DNA from: Siphonodentalium dalli
Taxonomy: Eukaryota; Mollusca; Scaphopoda; Gadilida; Siphonodentaliidae
DNA: 64,000 nt
Reading direction: 5' to 3'
Assembly (NCBI GenBank): GCA_032622095.1
Contig: CP136066.1
Coordinates: forward strand, 104,801,319-104,865,318
Numbering within the stretch: the stretch's first letter is position 1; every line of letters starts with the position of its first letter. Under the pieces are notes generated by a model that saw only the letters and a list, made by a program, of their open reading frames with translations, was not told the origin of the DNA and ran no database searches. Positions 33,561 to 45,451 of the stretch are shown in pieces. The translations under genes and the position numbers were made by a program.

Positions 33561-34812
33561 CAACGAATTTGGGTCTATTCTGCAGACGAGCTTGGGTCTA
33601 CATATAGCTGCGGCGAGCTTTAATGTGTGTTGCTTACTACAGATATATTTGTCATAATGAAGTTATTTAATATCGGGTGTATTATTGCATATTGGCATCA
33701 CGATAAAACAAATTAAATTGTTTGTATAGACCCCTTTTCTCCTAGAAACCGTAAGCTCGTATCAAGGATGAATATGTGTGGAAAGATCCAGTGTTACATG
33801 TTGCAGATAATGAAGGACGCGGTTTATTTGTTATGAGACGACGAATATTGTCACATCAATACTCTGTTCCCATGGAAACAAAATCCGTATGCACTCAATT
33901 TATATTTCAACCTACAGGTTCGTCATTAGAACGTTATAAAAAAGAACCAGCTATTCGGTAGGGTTCGACGCGCGAAGATTACATGTTATTCTAATCTGAC
34001 AAACTATTTTAAGTCGGATGTGTCACACCGGATAGATACATTGTATTGCTCATTACAACCGGACACATCACCTGAGTCGGAATGTCCCGCCCACACTCGA
34101 GTGTTTCGACCCAGTATGACATCTGGTGGATTATTGCATAACACCGACTGAGCCATCCGGACTCCTGACGTGTACGTTCTCGATATATGTTATTAGCCTG
34201 TCAGATTAAACTTACGAACACGTGTTGCTTTGGGTATAGGGTCTGTTCAAGAGAAACAGGAAAATAAAGAATGCAAATATATAAATTGCATGTCACGGTT
34301 GTGATTGCTTTCAGATTTGTAAAAACATATTGCGCCAATCACAAACATACCAACTTTCTGTACTACATGTATTATCCTTTACCAACATATTCCCACCACT
34401 CATGTTGCATAAATGACTACACCCCTCCCTCATGAAATTATAAGGATCACCAACCGTGCGAAATTATCTATACAAACTTATATGCGATATAATACGGGGA
34501 GAGGAGCTTTATGACTAAATAGCAAAACATGTGCTCCAATCCCCAGTGGTTACTCCGTCATCAATCATAACCACCACATCATCATGTAATTGTCACTACT
34601 GCTGTATATATTGCATGGGAGACACAATAAATATGTTACAAAAAAACTACGTGTATATCTTTTTGATTAGACATGGAGTGTATCAAGTCAGTTTGGAATA
34701 TTTCGTGGACATAACAAATGCAACAGACGCAAATTTAATTCAATTTACGTGCATGTGTCAAGTCATCTGTTTCTTCTTCCAAATTACTATTATTTTAAAA
34801 AATCGATTCTCT
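33561..34812. other. no recognisable feature
   Basis: AT-rich sequence. Open frames at 33776-33961 (+) and 34531-34851 (+) carry no domain that I recognise. Confidence 0.4.
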
Positions 34813-35121
34813 TTAACACTGAGTCATCGTGTGATAAACTATGTTATCTGAATGCGGTCTTGTGATACATGGTCGCAAAGCAAAAAGGGTCACATTCACA
34901 AACAACTCATTGCATTGCCTGACAATATTTAAAGAGTAATTATTTGCTGGTCCGATGATATTGTTCCCCAGTTCGAACAAGTTTGACACGTTTTCCCGAT
35001 AGGTGGTAAAATAGCAGTCAGGTGTCGTTACACTATATTCGCGCATTGAGGGGTCATCAGCCATACACGAAACAGTTATACACCATGATTTTACGTTCTC
35101 TACTATAGTATTAACGGTCAT
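34813..35121 (-). CDS. unrecognised ORF, possibly an extracellular domain fragment
   Basis: 102 codons. I do not recognise a family. The product has spaced cysteines (WCITVSC, TPDCYF, RQCNEL, RPCITR) and N-glycosylation sequons (ENVS, NYSL, NVTL), which would suit a secreted or extracellular segment. There is no clear signal peptide, and no acceptor or donor that I trust. It could be chance in AT-rich DNA. Confidence 0.25.
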   Translation of the reverse strand: MTVNTIVENVKSWCITVSCMADDPSMREYSVTTPDCYFTTYRENVSNLFELGNNIIGPANNYSLNIVRQCNELFVNVTLFALRPCITRPHSDNIVYHTMTQC

Positions 35122-35499
35122 TGTGGCGAAAAAAAACGTTTCCCATACGTTTTGAACAGCAAAGTGATATACCTACAATAGGGACTATACAATGTCGCGT
35201 TACAGTAACACCGTTATTAATCAGTCCGTGGCAAACTATAGTTCCAAGTTGACACGTTAGTGATCAAAACGTTAGTTATACTTTCATAAATCTGTGATAT
35301 TATCTTATATCTGTGATATTATGTGACCAAAACATTTGTTATAAATTTCAATAACTTTCTTATACACTTTCACAATTCCCTCAGGTTTCATCTCCCTTCG
35401 TCAGTTAACAATACTGATGTACTGAGTTTCCGCGAGGTCCACGAAGGGTTGAAGTGTTGACGAATTTCTTCCATGTTTTAAGTTCTAACTTTCTAATGT

Positions 35500-36147
35500 T
35501 CTTATCGGTAGGACATGGTATACACAAAATACACACGTAGTAGTGTATAAATGGTCCAGGAGATGAGGGACCCTGTAGGCTGGCAAATTAAAAAGTCCCT
35601 CTTCAAAAGCTTTCGGCCTTAGGCCTTCTTCAGTTGATATTATTCAGACTAAATCTCATGATGGCATTCAGATAAGCATACAAATAACAATGGCGGATAT
35701 TTTACAACGACGTAAAGGTATATTTCGTCAGAGAACGTCAACTAACACTAGGCAACGCCATCGCAGCATTGACGTCCAAAAGTTGACGCCATTCCCCCTA
35801 GCGTTGAAACCGTGACCAGTCCGGGTTTTCAACTTAGCTATCCAACGTTATTCACGTAACAGTCTCAGTTGTTTTTTCCCATTAACCTTTCCTAAAACCG
35901 TTACCCTTATATTGTCAACGGAATGTCCCGGTTGATTAAAATTTCCATAGGCCGGCTTATCATCGTGATGTCGAATGTCCCTCAGATGTTCCACAATCCT
36001 TTCTGACAGTTGTCTCTCTGTCTCGCCAACGTACACAGCGGATCCACATATCAAACAACTTAACATTTCTGGTTTTACAATTACTATTTCAACACACGTT
36101 ATATTCTGCATTCCGTGTCGTATTTTTAACTTCACACAAACACACAA
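35500..36147 (-). pseudogene. Penelope-like element 3' fragment with GIY-YIG endonuclease
   Basis: The frame 35848-36147 carries CLICGSAVYVGETERQLSER, then EHLRDI and HFNQPGHS-like FNQPGHSVDNIRV. This is the GIY-YIG endonuclease C-terminal domain of Penelope-like retroelements, with VY-VG for the GIY-YIG core and the following Arg and His in place. The domain nicks target DNA for integration. A TAA stop interrupts it after LLRE, but the same frame continues downstream with RWIAKLKTRTGHGFNARG, the usual end of the domain, so the copy was broken by one nonsense change. CTGAAGAAGGCC..., typical of the 3' region of such elements, follows at about 35610-35635. The reverse transcriptase is missing. 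The 5' side meets an inverted duplication. Confidence 0.75.
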
Positions 36148-36204
36148 TTATGTGTTTGGATGAAGTTAAAAATACGACAGGGAATGCAGAATATAAAGTG
36201 TGTA
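36092..36204. repeat. inverted duplication at the 5' break of the Penelope-like fragment
   Basis: 36092-36145 and 36151-36204 are reverse complements (AACTTCACACAAACACA against TGTGTTTGGATGAAGTT, and so on) around a 5-nt centre, so part of the Penelope-like coding strand is repeated in opposite orientation. Such 5' inversions are known for Penelope-like elements. Confidence 0.8.
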
Positions 36205-37662
36205 CAAGGTGTGTATTTAATCCAACGGACAACAAAATATCATCGCGCTGGTCGTTTTCGCTGCACTGTTAAAATTTCGACCTAATATAATTATCCGATT
36301 TAATTACACTAGATTTGATAAACTCAACTGGACTTTATTATAGAGAATGAAGTGGGTGTAATTATTTGCCTATAAGCTTAAATACTGATTTCTGCTACTT
36401 TGATAACTTGACCTTTGTCAAGTCAGCGAGGTCTTCGGCGTCCAATTCTGCCAAAATTACCTCCCTGTTTTTCTATGAATCCAGAAATGTGAGAAAATTA
36501 AACGGTCAACCTGATCTTGTTGATATGAAGTTTATTTTCAAATTATTTTTCATGTTGCTTCTTTTTCTGAATTTCCAGTGAATTACACAGACCCGTATTT
36601 TTACAATTGAGGGTGAAATATTGGCAAAATTTGACAATAATCAGATCAAATAAGGGTGCAAACAGGTTTTTTTTTAAATCGCGGTCATGTGACATATTTT
36701 CGGCTAACACCTGTATTATTGTTGCAACACATGCCAAAACTGATTTTAAGGAAATAAAAAGGTAATAAATCAGTTTGAAAGTATGCGTGATTCTAGTAGA
36801 CCCAAGTAGACCTGAGGTTTTGTTATGACTAAAGGCCAAACCTGGCTGATGAATCTCATATACTAGTACATGAACAAATCTATGGTTAGTTAAATAGCCA
36901 TGCTAATAGCGTAACGATACCTCAGTCTCTATCACAAAAACCAACTAATATTGCTCTAGAATTGCTCGGTTTCTTTTCTATTGAAATAGATATACACACC
37001 AATATACGGCATTTTACGTTACAGTGAAGTAATTCGATTGGTAGCGCCCTCCAACGGATTAAGGACCAAGATGCAGGAGAGAATTAAAACAATTCTGGGC
37101 TCTGGTTGGTTAATAGTAGTTTCGATATTTAAACATATAAAATACATGCAATCACTCCTCTTGAGATTTCAGACTCCAAATAAAACATTGGCACATTGTA
37201 AAGCACGTGGTTCCTAGATTGAATTTTTTTGGTGTGAGGTAAAATATGTCAATATTTTTTTCATGCAATTCTGACTGTATGTAGATTAAAAATCCCAAAT
37301 TTAAAGGTATATTCCATGCCTGGCCATATGATTTTTTTCATGCAGAAACTTTGCGCAGATGCCAATCCTGGTGATTATGTACTCATTTATCACAATTCAT
37401 GGATAGTCAGGGCTGCATGCCATTATATGTTAACACTGAGGCCTATGGGAAATAATTACTTCACTGTAACCTTTATCTAATTCCATTCGCTTAACAGGAT
37501 GTCAGACATTCGCTTGTTCGCCGGTATAACCAGATGTCAGATGTCATTAAATAGTTTAGACCCCGTGATCTACAACCCTACATACAACTAGTCCATGTAC
37601 TGTTCCATTTAGACATTTAACGATACACCAACATGCCGTTTAAAAAAAACATGCGCAACAGT
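36205..37662. other. no recognisable gene
   Basis: AT-rich sequence. Nothing could be supported apart from scattered short open frames. Confidence 0.4.
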
Positions 37663-38720
37663 CAGGGACGTGGCTATAGGGTCTCCGTTTGGGGGGGGTG
37701 TCCACTTTGGGGAATTCCAACTGCCCCCCCCCCCCTGAATCCGACCAAACACAAGTTTTGCATAGTTCCATTTGCACCCCCTTGCACCTCAGTGCTCAGG
37801 CCTAATAGCCTATTCATTCATAAACCATGTTTCTATATACCCGCTAGAACATTCAGATATTTGAACCTGAAAATTACATAAATCCTAACATCTAGTGGTC
37901 CAATTCCAGACAAATGCACACGCCTATGGACAAGAGACCAGGACACATCGGTCAGACCATGGTTGTTCGGCCCAGTGTGAGAAACAAATTTAAAACTAAA
38001 CAAGAAAATCGCCAAATCCTAGCATCTAGACTGGCCTCACACTTTCCTAGTGTTGAATTTTTCAAACCTCATACTCATCCTTATGTTGGAAAATTCTCCA
38101 ACTAATGACCATTTCAGTCCACAATTTTGACGAAATGTAGTAAAGAATTGTTTTCTTAAACTAACAGTTTTTTATTGGCCACGTGGGAGGGACCATGAAA
38201 ATTTTGAAATTTGAACAAGAAAATCGCTAAATCTTAGCATCCAGACTAGCCTCAAGCCTTCCTAGAGCTGGAAATTTCAAACCTGACACCCTCACTTAGG
38301 TTGGAAAATTTCCAACTGATGACAATTTCAATGACAATGTTGATCAAATGTAGTAAAATATTGTTTTCTTAATTAACTAGCAGTTTTGACTGGCCACGGG
38401 GGAGGAACCAGGACACAAGCTTTCCAAGTGTTGGAAATTTCCAACCTGACACCCCTCCCCCAATGTTGAAAAATTTCCAACTGATGGCCATTTCAAAATT
38501 TTGACCAAAAGTAGGAAAATATGCAAATATTGGTCCAAAAACAATAAATTCCTGCCCATTAATTTTTTGAAAATCAAACTGCAAGAACATTTTCAACATA
38601 TTGTTGGTGTGACATTTCCAACTAATGTGTCAGGTATGAAATTTCCAACTGTTGAAAATTTTGACCAAAGTTAGGGGGTCTCACCCCCTCCCCCACAAAC
38701 CCCTTGTCGCTACGTCTCTT
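37663..38720 (+). mobile_element. hAT-like non-autonomous element, 1058 bp
   Basis: The ends CAGGGACGTGGCTATAGGG and TGTCGCTACGTCTCTT are inverted. A perfect 8-bp TSD, GCAACAGT, lies at 37655-37662 and 38721-38728. CAG-type TIRs with an 8-bp TSD indicate the hAT superfamily. The interior has no transposase. It contains about three degenerate units near 205 bp (AAATC(C/T)TAGCATC(T/C)AGACT at about 38022 and 38230) and many GGAAATTTCCAAC motifs, plus a C-run at 37722. A near full-length relative in the same orientation lies at 56595-57644. Confidence 0.9.
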
Positions 38721-38794
38721 GCAACAGTGGTCAGCTTCGGTAGATACTTCCAAGTAAACACCCGAACCATCAAGAAGTTGGAGTATGTAGTCAC

Positions 38795-39150
38795 ATGGAC
38801 GTGGCGTCATTGGGTGGTGGAAGGTGGGGGGGGGGGTCACTCCGACACGGGTAAAAACTTCCCACCACGAATCAGTTGGGAACGTTTTGTTTCTAGACCA
38901 ACAGCCGCCAATTCCTACTTTTTGTCAAAATATTGGACTAGTAGGGCTATCAACTTTAAATTTTCCAACGGTAAATGGAGTGTCAGGTCAGGCTGAAAAT
39001 TTCCAACAGTTGGAAAGTTTGAGGTACCACTTCGTTCCAACCCAGGGATGAAAATAGAATTTCGCGAACATGTGAGTTTTGTCTGGTTTAAGGGGGTTCA
39101 GTTGATATGTTAAAATGTACACCCAACGAAGACCCTCTGGCTACATTGCT
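38795..39150 (+). repeat. diverged hAT-like relative
   Basis: It begins GGACGTGGCGTCATTGGGTG and ends AACGAAGACCCTCTGGCTAC. It contains TTTCCAACAGTTGGAAAG motifs and a G-run at 38825-38836. Same family as the preceding element. No TSD found. Confidence 0.5.
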
Positions 39151-39399
39151 GACTGTTGATGGAGTACCCTCATTACGGCGAATGGCTGAAGAATATTGTA
39201 TTACTTATGAACAACAATTCATGACATGTACATAACTGTGTGTCGCGGTTATGAGAGCATATGACCTGAATTATGTTACGTTACTGCAGCTCAAACCACA
39301 TGGTCAACTTTCGGAATAGCTACTTCGACCATGTATACACTGAAATCAGTTTTGGGATGCAATTTATCTATACCATGACTCTGATGAGGGTGGTTTGGG

Positions 39400-39720
39400 C
39401 CAAATTTGTCAAACTTTTTGAATAGTTGGAAATTCCATGCCTGATATAACATCAGTCAAATTTCAGACTAGATACAGGATGTATAATTTCTAATAGTTTG
39501 ATTCTTCAACCAATATTTGGTTGAAGTTTTGTTGGTTTAGACCAAGAGACGAATACTTTCCAACGTTCTGTCTAATTTTTGGACTAAAATTGCCTTCAGT
39601 TGGACAGTTGCCAACATTAATGGGGTGTTAGGTTGGAATATTTCGATGTGTAGCCCCCCTCCCCAGTTGGAAATTTCAAGCTGTAACCACTTCCTAGGGA
39701 GACACCCTATCCACGATCCT
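39400..39720 (+). repeat. TTGGAAATTTC-motif repeat fragment
   Basis: Repeated AGTTGGAAATTC/TTTCCAAC phrases and GGTGTTAGGTTGGAATATTT place it with the interior of the hAT-like family. The ends are not visible. Confidence 0.45.
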
Positions 39721-40821
39721 CAGTCTGACACATATTGCTCCGATTCCATATGCACCCACAACATTATCCATATGTTATGTAAAATTCCCATGTATATGTG
39801 GGTCACAATAAATATGTTCAAACACATATATCTTACTGTTACTGGTTGTATATATGTACACATGTGTAAATTGTGCAGCTCTCACAGACTGGCAGGCAAT
39901 CTGATTTTTCAGCAGAAGTATAGTGAATATCGGGCCGTGATTTGTGCGCGGGCACGTACGCCGGTAAATGCCGTATAAAATGTCTGTCATTTGCTATATA
40001 GCTCTCATGTTTACCCTACCATAATAGGAAACACGTGTGCTTCTCTGTGATATTAATGTTGACTTTTCCTGTGACCAAAGCGATGTAATCGTAATGTGCT
40101 CTGGGGTGACACGCGATAGCCGCCAAGGGGAAATTTTGGCAAATAAGTTTCTTGGACAACCTGACGTCAAATTCTTTTGAAAAGTCAGACGAATCCCAGG
40201 ACACAATTACTGGTAGCTTATGCCAGAGCCGATAGTTCAATACACGTAATAGGTTCCGTTATAGGCGATGTTTCGCACGAATCTACTTTTTATGATGAAT
40301 ATTGGTTGGCAGGATTGCGTTCATGGTTTTTCCATTGATTCAGATTATTGGCCAATAATCACGTCTGGAAGTGATTTGCCTGTCTGCATATTTACGGACG
40401 TGATAACTGGTCATCGGGAAAAGGCCAACTATCTCTCGATAGTATATCCGCGCGGATAGAGACCCGAGTCCTATATGGCGGAACGACATATATCCCTATT
40501 TGCCAATATTGGGATTTGTCGGTAGCTTCTCAGAGGCGTCCGGTCGGTAGACGTAAATGCGAAGTTGACAAGTTAAAGCCACGTGTTGGGTGGAAGGCTG
40601 AATGCTACTTCCTTTCGTTATATCCGTTTCCGGGGACCAATAAACAGTTGTTGATAAGTTGTGGGGGGGGCTAAACATGTTGTCTGGTGTGATTTTGGGA
40701 AGTTTATCGGTGGGATTTACATTGGGAAAAATATTTGCGGGGATGTGAGGTTTTTAACTGCAATGTGTTGATTTCCGGATATTAATTCTCTGTGCGGACT
40801 GTCCTGCACTTAAGCAAAAAC
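39721..40821. other. no recognisable gene
   Basis: Overlapping minus-strand frames at 39994-40240 could not be linked to any family. Nothing else could be supported. Confidence 0.35.
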
Positions 40822-40935
40822 TCACAACGTCGCGACATGACCAAACGTCTGAAACGGATACAAGTCCCCACAAATCGAACCCAACAAGTACGAGCCGGCT
40901 TGCCTGATAAATATTCTTGCCATTTTAACGATATG

Positions 40936-41067
40936 GATCACAATGTTAAGGGCTCTCGGTTGTTCAGCTGATAAGGGCATGGCCATCATAAGTTGTCCGG
41001 CGATGGCGATCACAATGTTAAGGGCTCTCGGTTGTTCAGCTGATAAGGGCATGACCATCATAAGTCG
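40936..41067. repeat. 72-bp tandem duplication (two units)
   Basis: GATCACAATGTTAAGGGCTC... starts at 40936 and again at 41008. The units are almost identical, including GGTTGTTCAGCTGATAAGGG. Because 72 is a multiple of three, the minus-strand open frame reads the same 24 residues twice. Confidence 0.85.
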
Positions 41068-41306
41068 GCGAAGCTGGTTCTAATCCCGATCAGCTCTGAG
41101 TTGTGATCAAGAGAGGGTAACATGAGTCGTGTATCCGAGCGAGTTTTTATCAATACTTTCCATTGATTGATGGTTTCTTCGTCCAGTGGAGTGATTCCCG
41201 CTGAAATTATCCCTCTGTGCGCTCTTTCCTCCACCCATGAAACTGAAAACGCCATAATATGCCCTAGCGACAGAAACGGCACTAATCCCAAAATAAACCA
41301 AACCAT
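41058..41306 (-). CDS. unrecognised ORF with signal-peptide-like N-terminus
   Basis: 82 codons. The N-terminus MVWFILGLVPFLSLGHIMAF is strongly hydrophobic and would pass as a signal peptide or membrane anchor. The rest is hydrophilic (VEERAHRG..., DEETINQWKVLIKTRSDTR). I recognise no family. The stop codon falls inside the second unit of the 72-bp duplication, so the end of this frame may have been created or moved by the duplication. No promoter or poly(A) signal was identified. Coding status is uncertain. Confidence 0.25.
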   Translation of the reverse strand: MVWFILGLVPFLSLGHIMAFSVSWVEERAHRGIISAGITPLDEETINQWKVLIKTRSDTRLMLPSLDHNSELIGIRTSFADL

Positions 41307-42234
41307 AGCAGAACGATCCGGTTGCCCTTATAAGAAATCCTGTCCTAAAGCAATATATATGTATCAACGTGTTTTTGTTGCGTTTATGGGCGTGTAAATT
41401 GGAGGTGGCCGAACTATACTGTATACCAAGTATGTTGTTGTGCTCTTACAATTGTATACACCCATAAATGTTACAACAAAGAAAAACAAAAAAGTCGTCC
41501 ATTAGTTATAATTATGCACCGGAGCATTAATTTCCACATATTAGACAGAATTATTTCAAACTGTTTGTTGTAATAAATCACAATTTCCGTTAATGGAGTA
41601 TCCAGTTCGAACGATTGAGCGAAATTATATTGGCCGATGTCGCCTACCAATAAAAGGCGTTATAAAATAACAGATAATTATAATGAGATCCAACCTACGA
41701 GCCAGGCCAAGCTGATGTCGAATTTCGGCAGTGCCAGTTTTGAGTTATCGCCCGCTGCCAAAATTTAGAATGTACATCCCTCGATGAGTGTATTTTGTGC
41801 CATTGAATGTTAACGAACAATATTAAAGAGGGTTATACTAAATGCCTTTATGTGGTTTTATTTTCGTATTATTTTTGTCGCTGGTCATGTTTCGTCACAT
41901 ATACACTAGAAACACATTAATCCACGCATACCCGCATAAAACATTTACGATGACTTCAGTCCCCTTAATCTGAACTTGAACATAGCATGACTTGTATTTA
42001 TTTAAAATGATTCATATCTTAGTCTATGTTTCAGTACATCTGTTCATTACTAGGGAGATGAGCATTACCCAAGTTGTTATAACTTGTTCTCCAATCCTCT
42101 TTGTTCTTCCTATCTTATGTTATTTAACTTTTTTTCCCTCATGTGCACTGTATTTAATTATATCACGGGTGTTAAATAAAATATGTCATCATCTTGAGCA
42201 CACCAAGATCATTTAAATCCGAATGAAAATGCTT
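41307..42234. other. no recognisable feature
   Basis: AT-rich sequence. Nothing could be supported. Confidence 0.35.
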
Positions 42235-42320
42235 ACGGACGGATAGAGAGACGCCCCAACTATCGGACGGACGCACGGACGGACGCACGGAACCCTTTCG
42301 TATATCACCACTAAACTTCG
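42235..42320 (-). repeat. GTCCGTCC-type short tandem block
   Basis: ACGGACGGATAGAGAGACG and CGGACGGACGCACGGACGGA mark a short (CGTCCGTC)-type repeat. Its reverse complement resembles GCGTCCGTTCGTGCGTCCGT at 49376, where longer repeats of the same family follow. Confidence 0.5.
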
Positions 42321-42389
42321 TTTGTCGGTGATACTTATGTCACTTGAGAGAATTCCACTTTCTACACTAAATGGTTTCTCTCAGTTTTC

Positions 42390-42640
42390 TCTAGATAACT
42401 CGCATATTATCTGCTTATAATAGAACTTGATTTAGATAGATAATCTGCTTAGAATCGCCTTATTTTAAGTCGATAATGTGCTCAATTTAAGAGCGTTTAG
42501 TCATATTATCGACTCATTATGTGGCGATTCTAAGCAGATTATATGCGGACAATGATAAGACAAATAAGCCAACTCACTACAGTTAAGATGTACGCTCTTT
42601 AACATGTGTTTTCATTGTGGTCCGTGACATAAAGCGAAAT
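42390..42640 (+). repeat. inverted-repeat element P, copy 3 (uninterrupted)
   Basis: ATCTGCTTAGAATCGC (about 42443) faces GCGATTCTAAGCAGAT (about 42525) around GAGTCGATAATG-type arms. The right end is GTACGCTCTTTAACATGTG. Position 42570-42575 (CAACTC, reverse GAGTTG) is the empty counterpart of the MITE insertion site at 21184. Confidence 0.7.
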
Positions 42641-42871
42641 AACTGACATGACTCCATGCATTATCTGCTGATTTCAGAATCAAATAATCAGATGATGTAC
42701 CTATTTCATTTTATAGGTCGATTATATGCGTATTTGCGCGAGGATATGTTGTCCAATCAGATATAAACCTATACATGGGAATTGTATATTATTCATTTGG
42801 AGGGACTTTCCTGAATGACGACGGTCTGACGACAAAATTATAAAAGTGCTGAAGAATGCATATTCATCAGT

Positions 42872-42952
42872 GGGAATTGTTTAGATAATAAGTTCAATAA
42901 ATGGTCTATGGTTGTTTGTTGAACGTATTCATCTGAACATTTAATTCCCATG
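42872..42952. repeat. hairpin related to 33452-33509
   Basis: GGGAATTGTTTAGATAATAA... pairs imperfectly with ...ATTCATCTGAACATTTAATTCCC. The downstream CACGATTAATGAGCATTTTA matches the flank of the hairpin at 33452. The loop is longer here. Confidence 0.6.
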
Positions 42953-42999
42953 GGAACTCACGATTAATGAGCATTTTAGTAAAGAACGGTTTAAAGATC

Positions 43000-45290
43000 C
43001 ACGGTCCGATTTGACACAACATTTCCTGAGCGAAAATTCACACAATCATCAATTGAAAATTATCAAAAAAGCTCATAATCGAGAACGCTCTTTATTAGCT
43101 GCGGCTTTTAGACTGCGGAATTTGAGACGTTCGTTATAACTGAAAATCATTTGAATTTTGGCTTTTGGCTGACAATAATTAAAACCGTGTTAATACTACA
43201 ACTTTTGAGTGTCGATATCTAGCCATCATATCATCATATTAATGGGATAATGGGTCCGATCTAATTATTTCCAGGTATATAAGACGTACATATTGTGTAT
43301 GTGTGGTGTTAAATCGGACAGGTCATCTTTAAGGAGTCAGGGTGAGCCTTTCAGTGCCAAGCTGGCACAACGTCCTGTCGACGAGGCTTATGTCAATCAG
43401 CGTGTACATCCTTCGTCGTTGTATTTAAGCAATGACAGAAAGATATCCAAGAGTTAGCTGGAATAGCCCAATTCAAACAAATAATGACGTGCTCGCAACC
43501 TAAAAGCAATTGCCTATTTTGTCAACCGCGGACTTATCAAAAAGGGAAAATGGCAATCTAGTGACCAACTGCTAGACAGAATACGCAACCAGACGAATTC
43601 GTATCCACAATAAGGCGAATGAAGATTGAATTACACTCAAATTATCGCTTCCATAATTTGTGCGACATTTAGTGTCACGACCACAAATGAACTTCATGTA
43701 TACAAGTCCTTTCACTACATAGTTTTTTTTATTATGTATCTATACATTTGACCATATTTGGTGTAAAAGTATAATAAATTGATTGATTCATTGATTGTAT
43801 TCAAGTATCTACTTAAGCTTCGTTATTGTATTATCGGTTCACGCGCTTGCTGGATAGTTTAGCGTATTGACAATCGTACCACCATTGTCATGATATTTGA
43901 ACAAGAATTGAAATAGGATTTCTTAGTAATCATCTCGTAATTGGAGTATTTATCCATGACCCGACATGGCTCCATTGTATTGGTGTGTTCCGTGGACCAC
44001 ACATCCAATTCGTTGATAGTATATATATATTCATAGGTATGTGGAACGGGTTCCTTGCAATCAATTCCTTCTTTCTTTCACTGACCTTCAAGATGGTGGA
44101 CATTCAATGTGCAATGTGAGTGATCCTTGCGTGTTTACCTCGAGATCTGATTGAAAGGCTGCGCCGATGAGTCCTTTAATAATACCGATGCAATTATTGT
44201 ACTGTTGGAACACAGGACACATGGACCTATACTCGACATAAGAGTAAAACCCTCGTATCTGGTGGGAAGTTGGACGAGAGTCGGGCAGCCCATGTGGCAA
44301 GGAGGCCAACACTACACGAATATTCACAATATGACGAAATCTACCGTAAATACGTAGAATATTATGAGAATATTATACGTTACAGTGACTGAATTAGATT
44401 TCAACACATATAGGTAATGCACAGCACATAGCGCGAGGTCGTACTGGTGCGCTTCCTCTATGGTGTGTTCTCATCACTGACCTACCGATCTTTAAAGTTA
44501 CATATAATTCAAGCCATTTATGTACATGGAAGTGTCTGTTATCCTCAAGTTCCAGGATATTCATTATATTCATGATATTTTCATTATAAATTATTGACCA
44601 TGCGCAAATGTCGAAATCATTATTACATTAATATATTGTTACTGACAAACAATTGGGCGTGACAGTTTTATTCATACACTATATTGAATACTAATCATAG
44701 CATACATGTACGAACTTCTAGTATTTGGTATGGTTGGAGTTTTGAAGAACGGTTGGTGTGATACGATGTTACCGGTGGAGAGGCTGGAGTTTTGTACTGC
44801 ATACATGCCTAAATAAGTTATCGAATGTGGGAGGTTAACAAAAGTTAGGAGAATGGCGCTTATACGTTGGGAACCAATAATAGAGTGGTTTGGGGGATTT
44901 GGACTGGAACATAATGATATATAACTTGTTATCGAGGCAGGTGATTCGAGACGGGTTGTCCCCTCAGCACTGTATTAATAGTGTCACGACAACGTGCGTG
45001 TGGCGAAGAGCGGAGGCGAATTCCATCATTGACAGGAAATGTAAAACACGAAAGATTCTACTGATAATGTACCACAGGAACAAGCAATCAATGACTATAA
45101 TTTTATTGTAAATAATGAATGACCAATTCTTACCCAACATAAGAACTGCAACTTCTGATAAAGGTGGTATTCTACCGAAAAAGGTCATCGAGAGAGCGAC
45201 TTAGAAATCATAAGATCATACCGATCATTTCAGCGGAATAAAGATCACTGGCCGGACCATCATGCAGGTGCTTGAAACGGCACAATCAGA
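43000..45290. other. no recognisable gene
   Basis: AT-rich sequence. There is an AAAGAGCGT site (reverse) at 43085, a retroelement-like tail AATAAATTGATTGATTCATT at 43772-43791, and unassigned frames at 44088-44357 and 44890-45188. I could not support a gene. Confidence 0.4.
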
Positions 45291-45297
45291 ATATAGA

Positions 45298-45451
45298 TAG
45301 AACGACACAAGTGTTTGAACTGGTTGACGTTATTGCACGAGTTTGTTGTGACGCGATGGTAAAAATTAGAACCGGAGGTTCGAGTTTTACCTCGCGGCAT
45401 GACAAACGAGTGCAATAACGTTAACATGCTCACAAAACTGTGTTGTTCTAT
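45298..45451. repeat. foldback MITE, about 154 bp
   Basis: The left arm (TAGAACGACACAAGTGTTT, GACGTTATTGCACGAGTTTG) pairs with the right arm (CAAACGAGTGCAATAACGTT, AAACTGTGTTGTTCTA) with mismatches. The centre is AGAACCGGAGGTTCGAG. Immediately to the right, TTTATTGCACACTC (45452) faces GAGTGTGCAATAAA (45706), a second, wider inverted pair. Confidence 0.65.

Noticed and set aside
37633..37881. Pro-rich open frame across a C-run
   Set aside because: It crosses the end of the hAT-like element and is driven by the homopolymer.
42235..42320. CGGACGGACG block as a telomere-like repeat
   Set aside because: It is short, imperfect and unlike TTAGGG; it matches the start of the degenerate repeat at 49376.
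45393..45406. GGTTCGAGTTTTA resembling a tRNA B box
   Set aside because: It lies in the loop of a foldback MITE, with no A box or cloverleaf around it.
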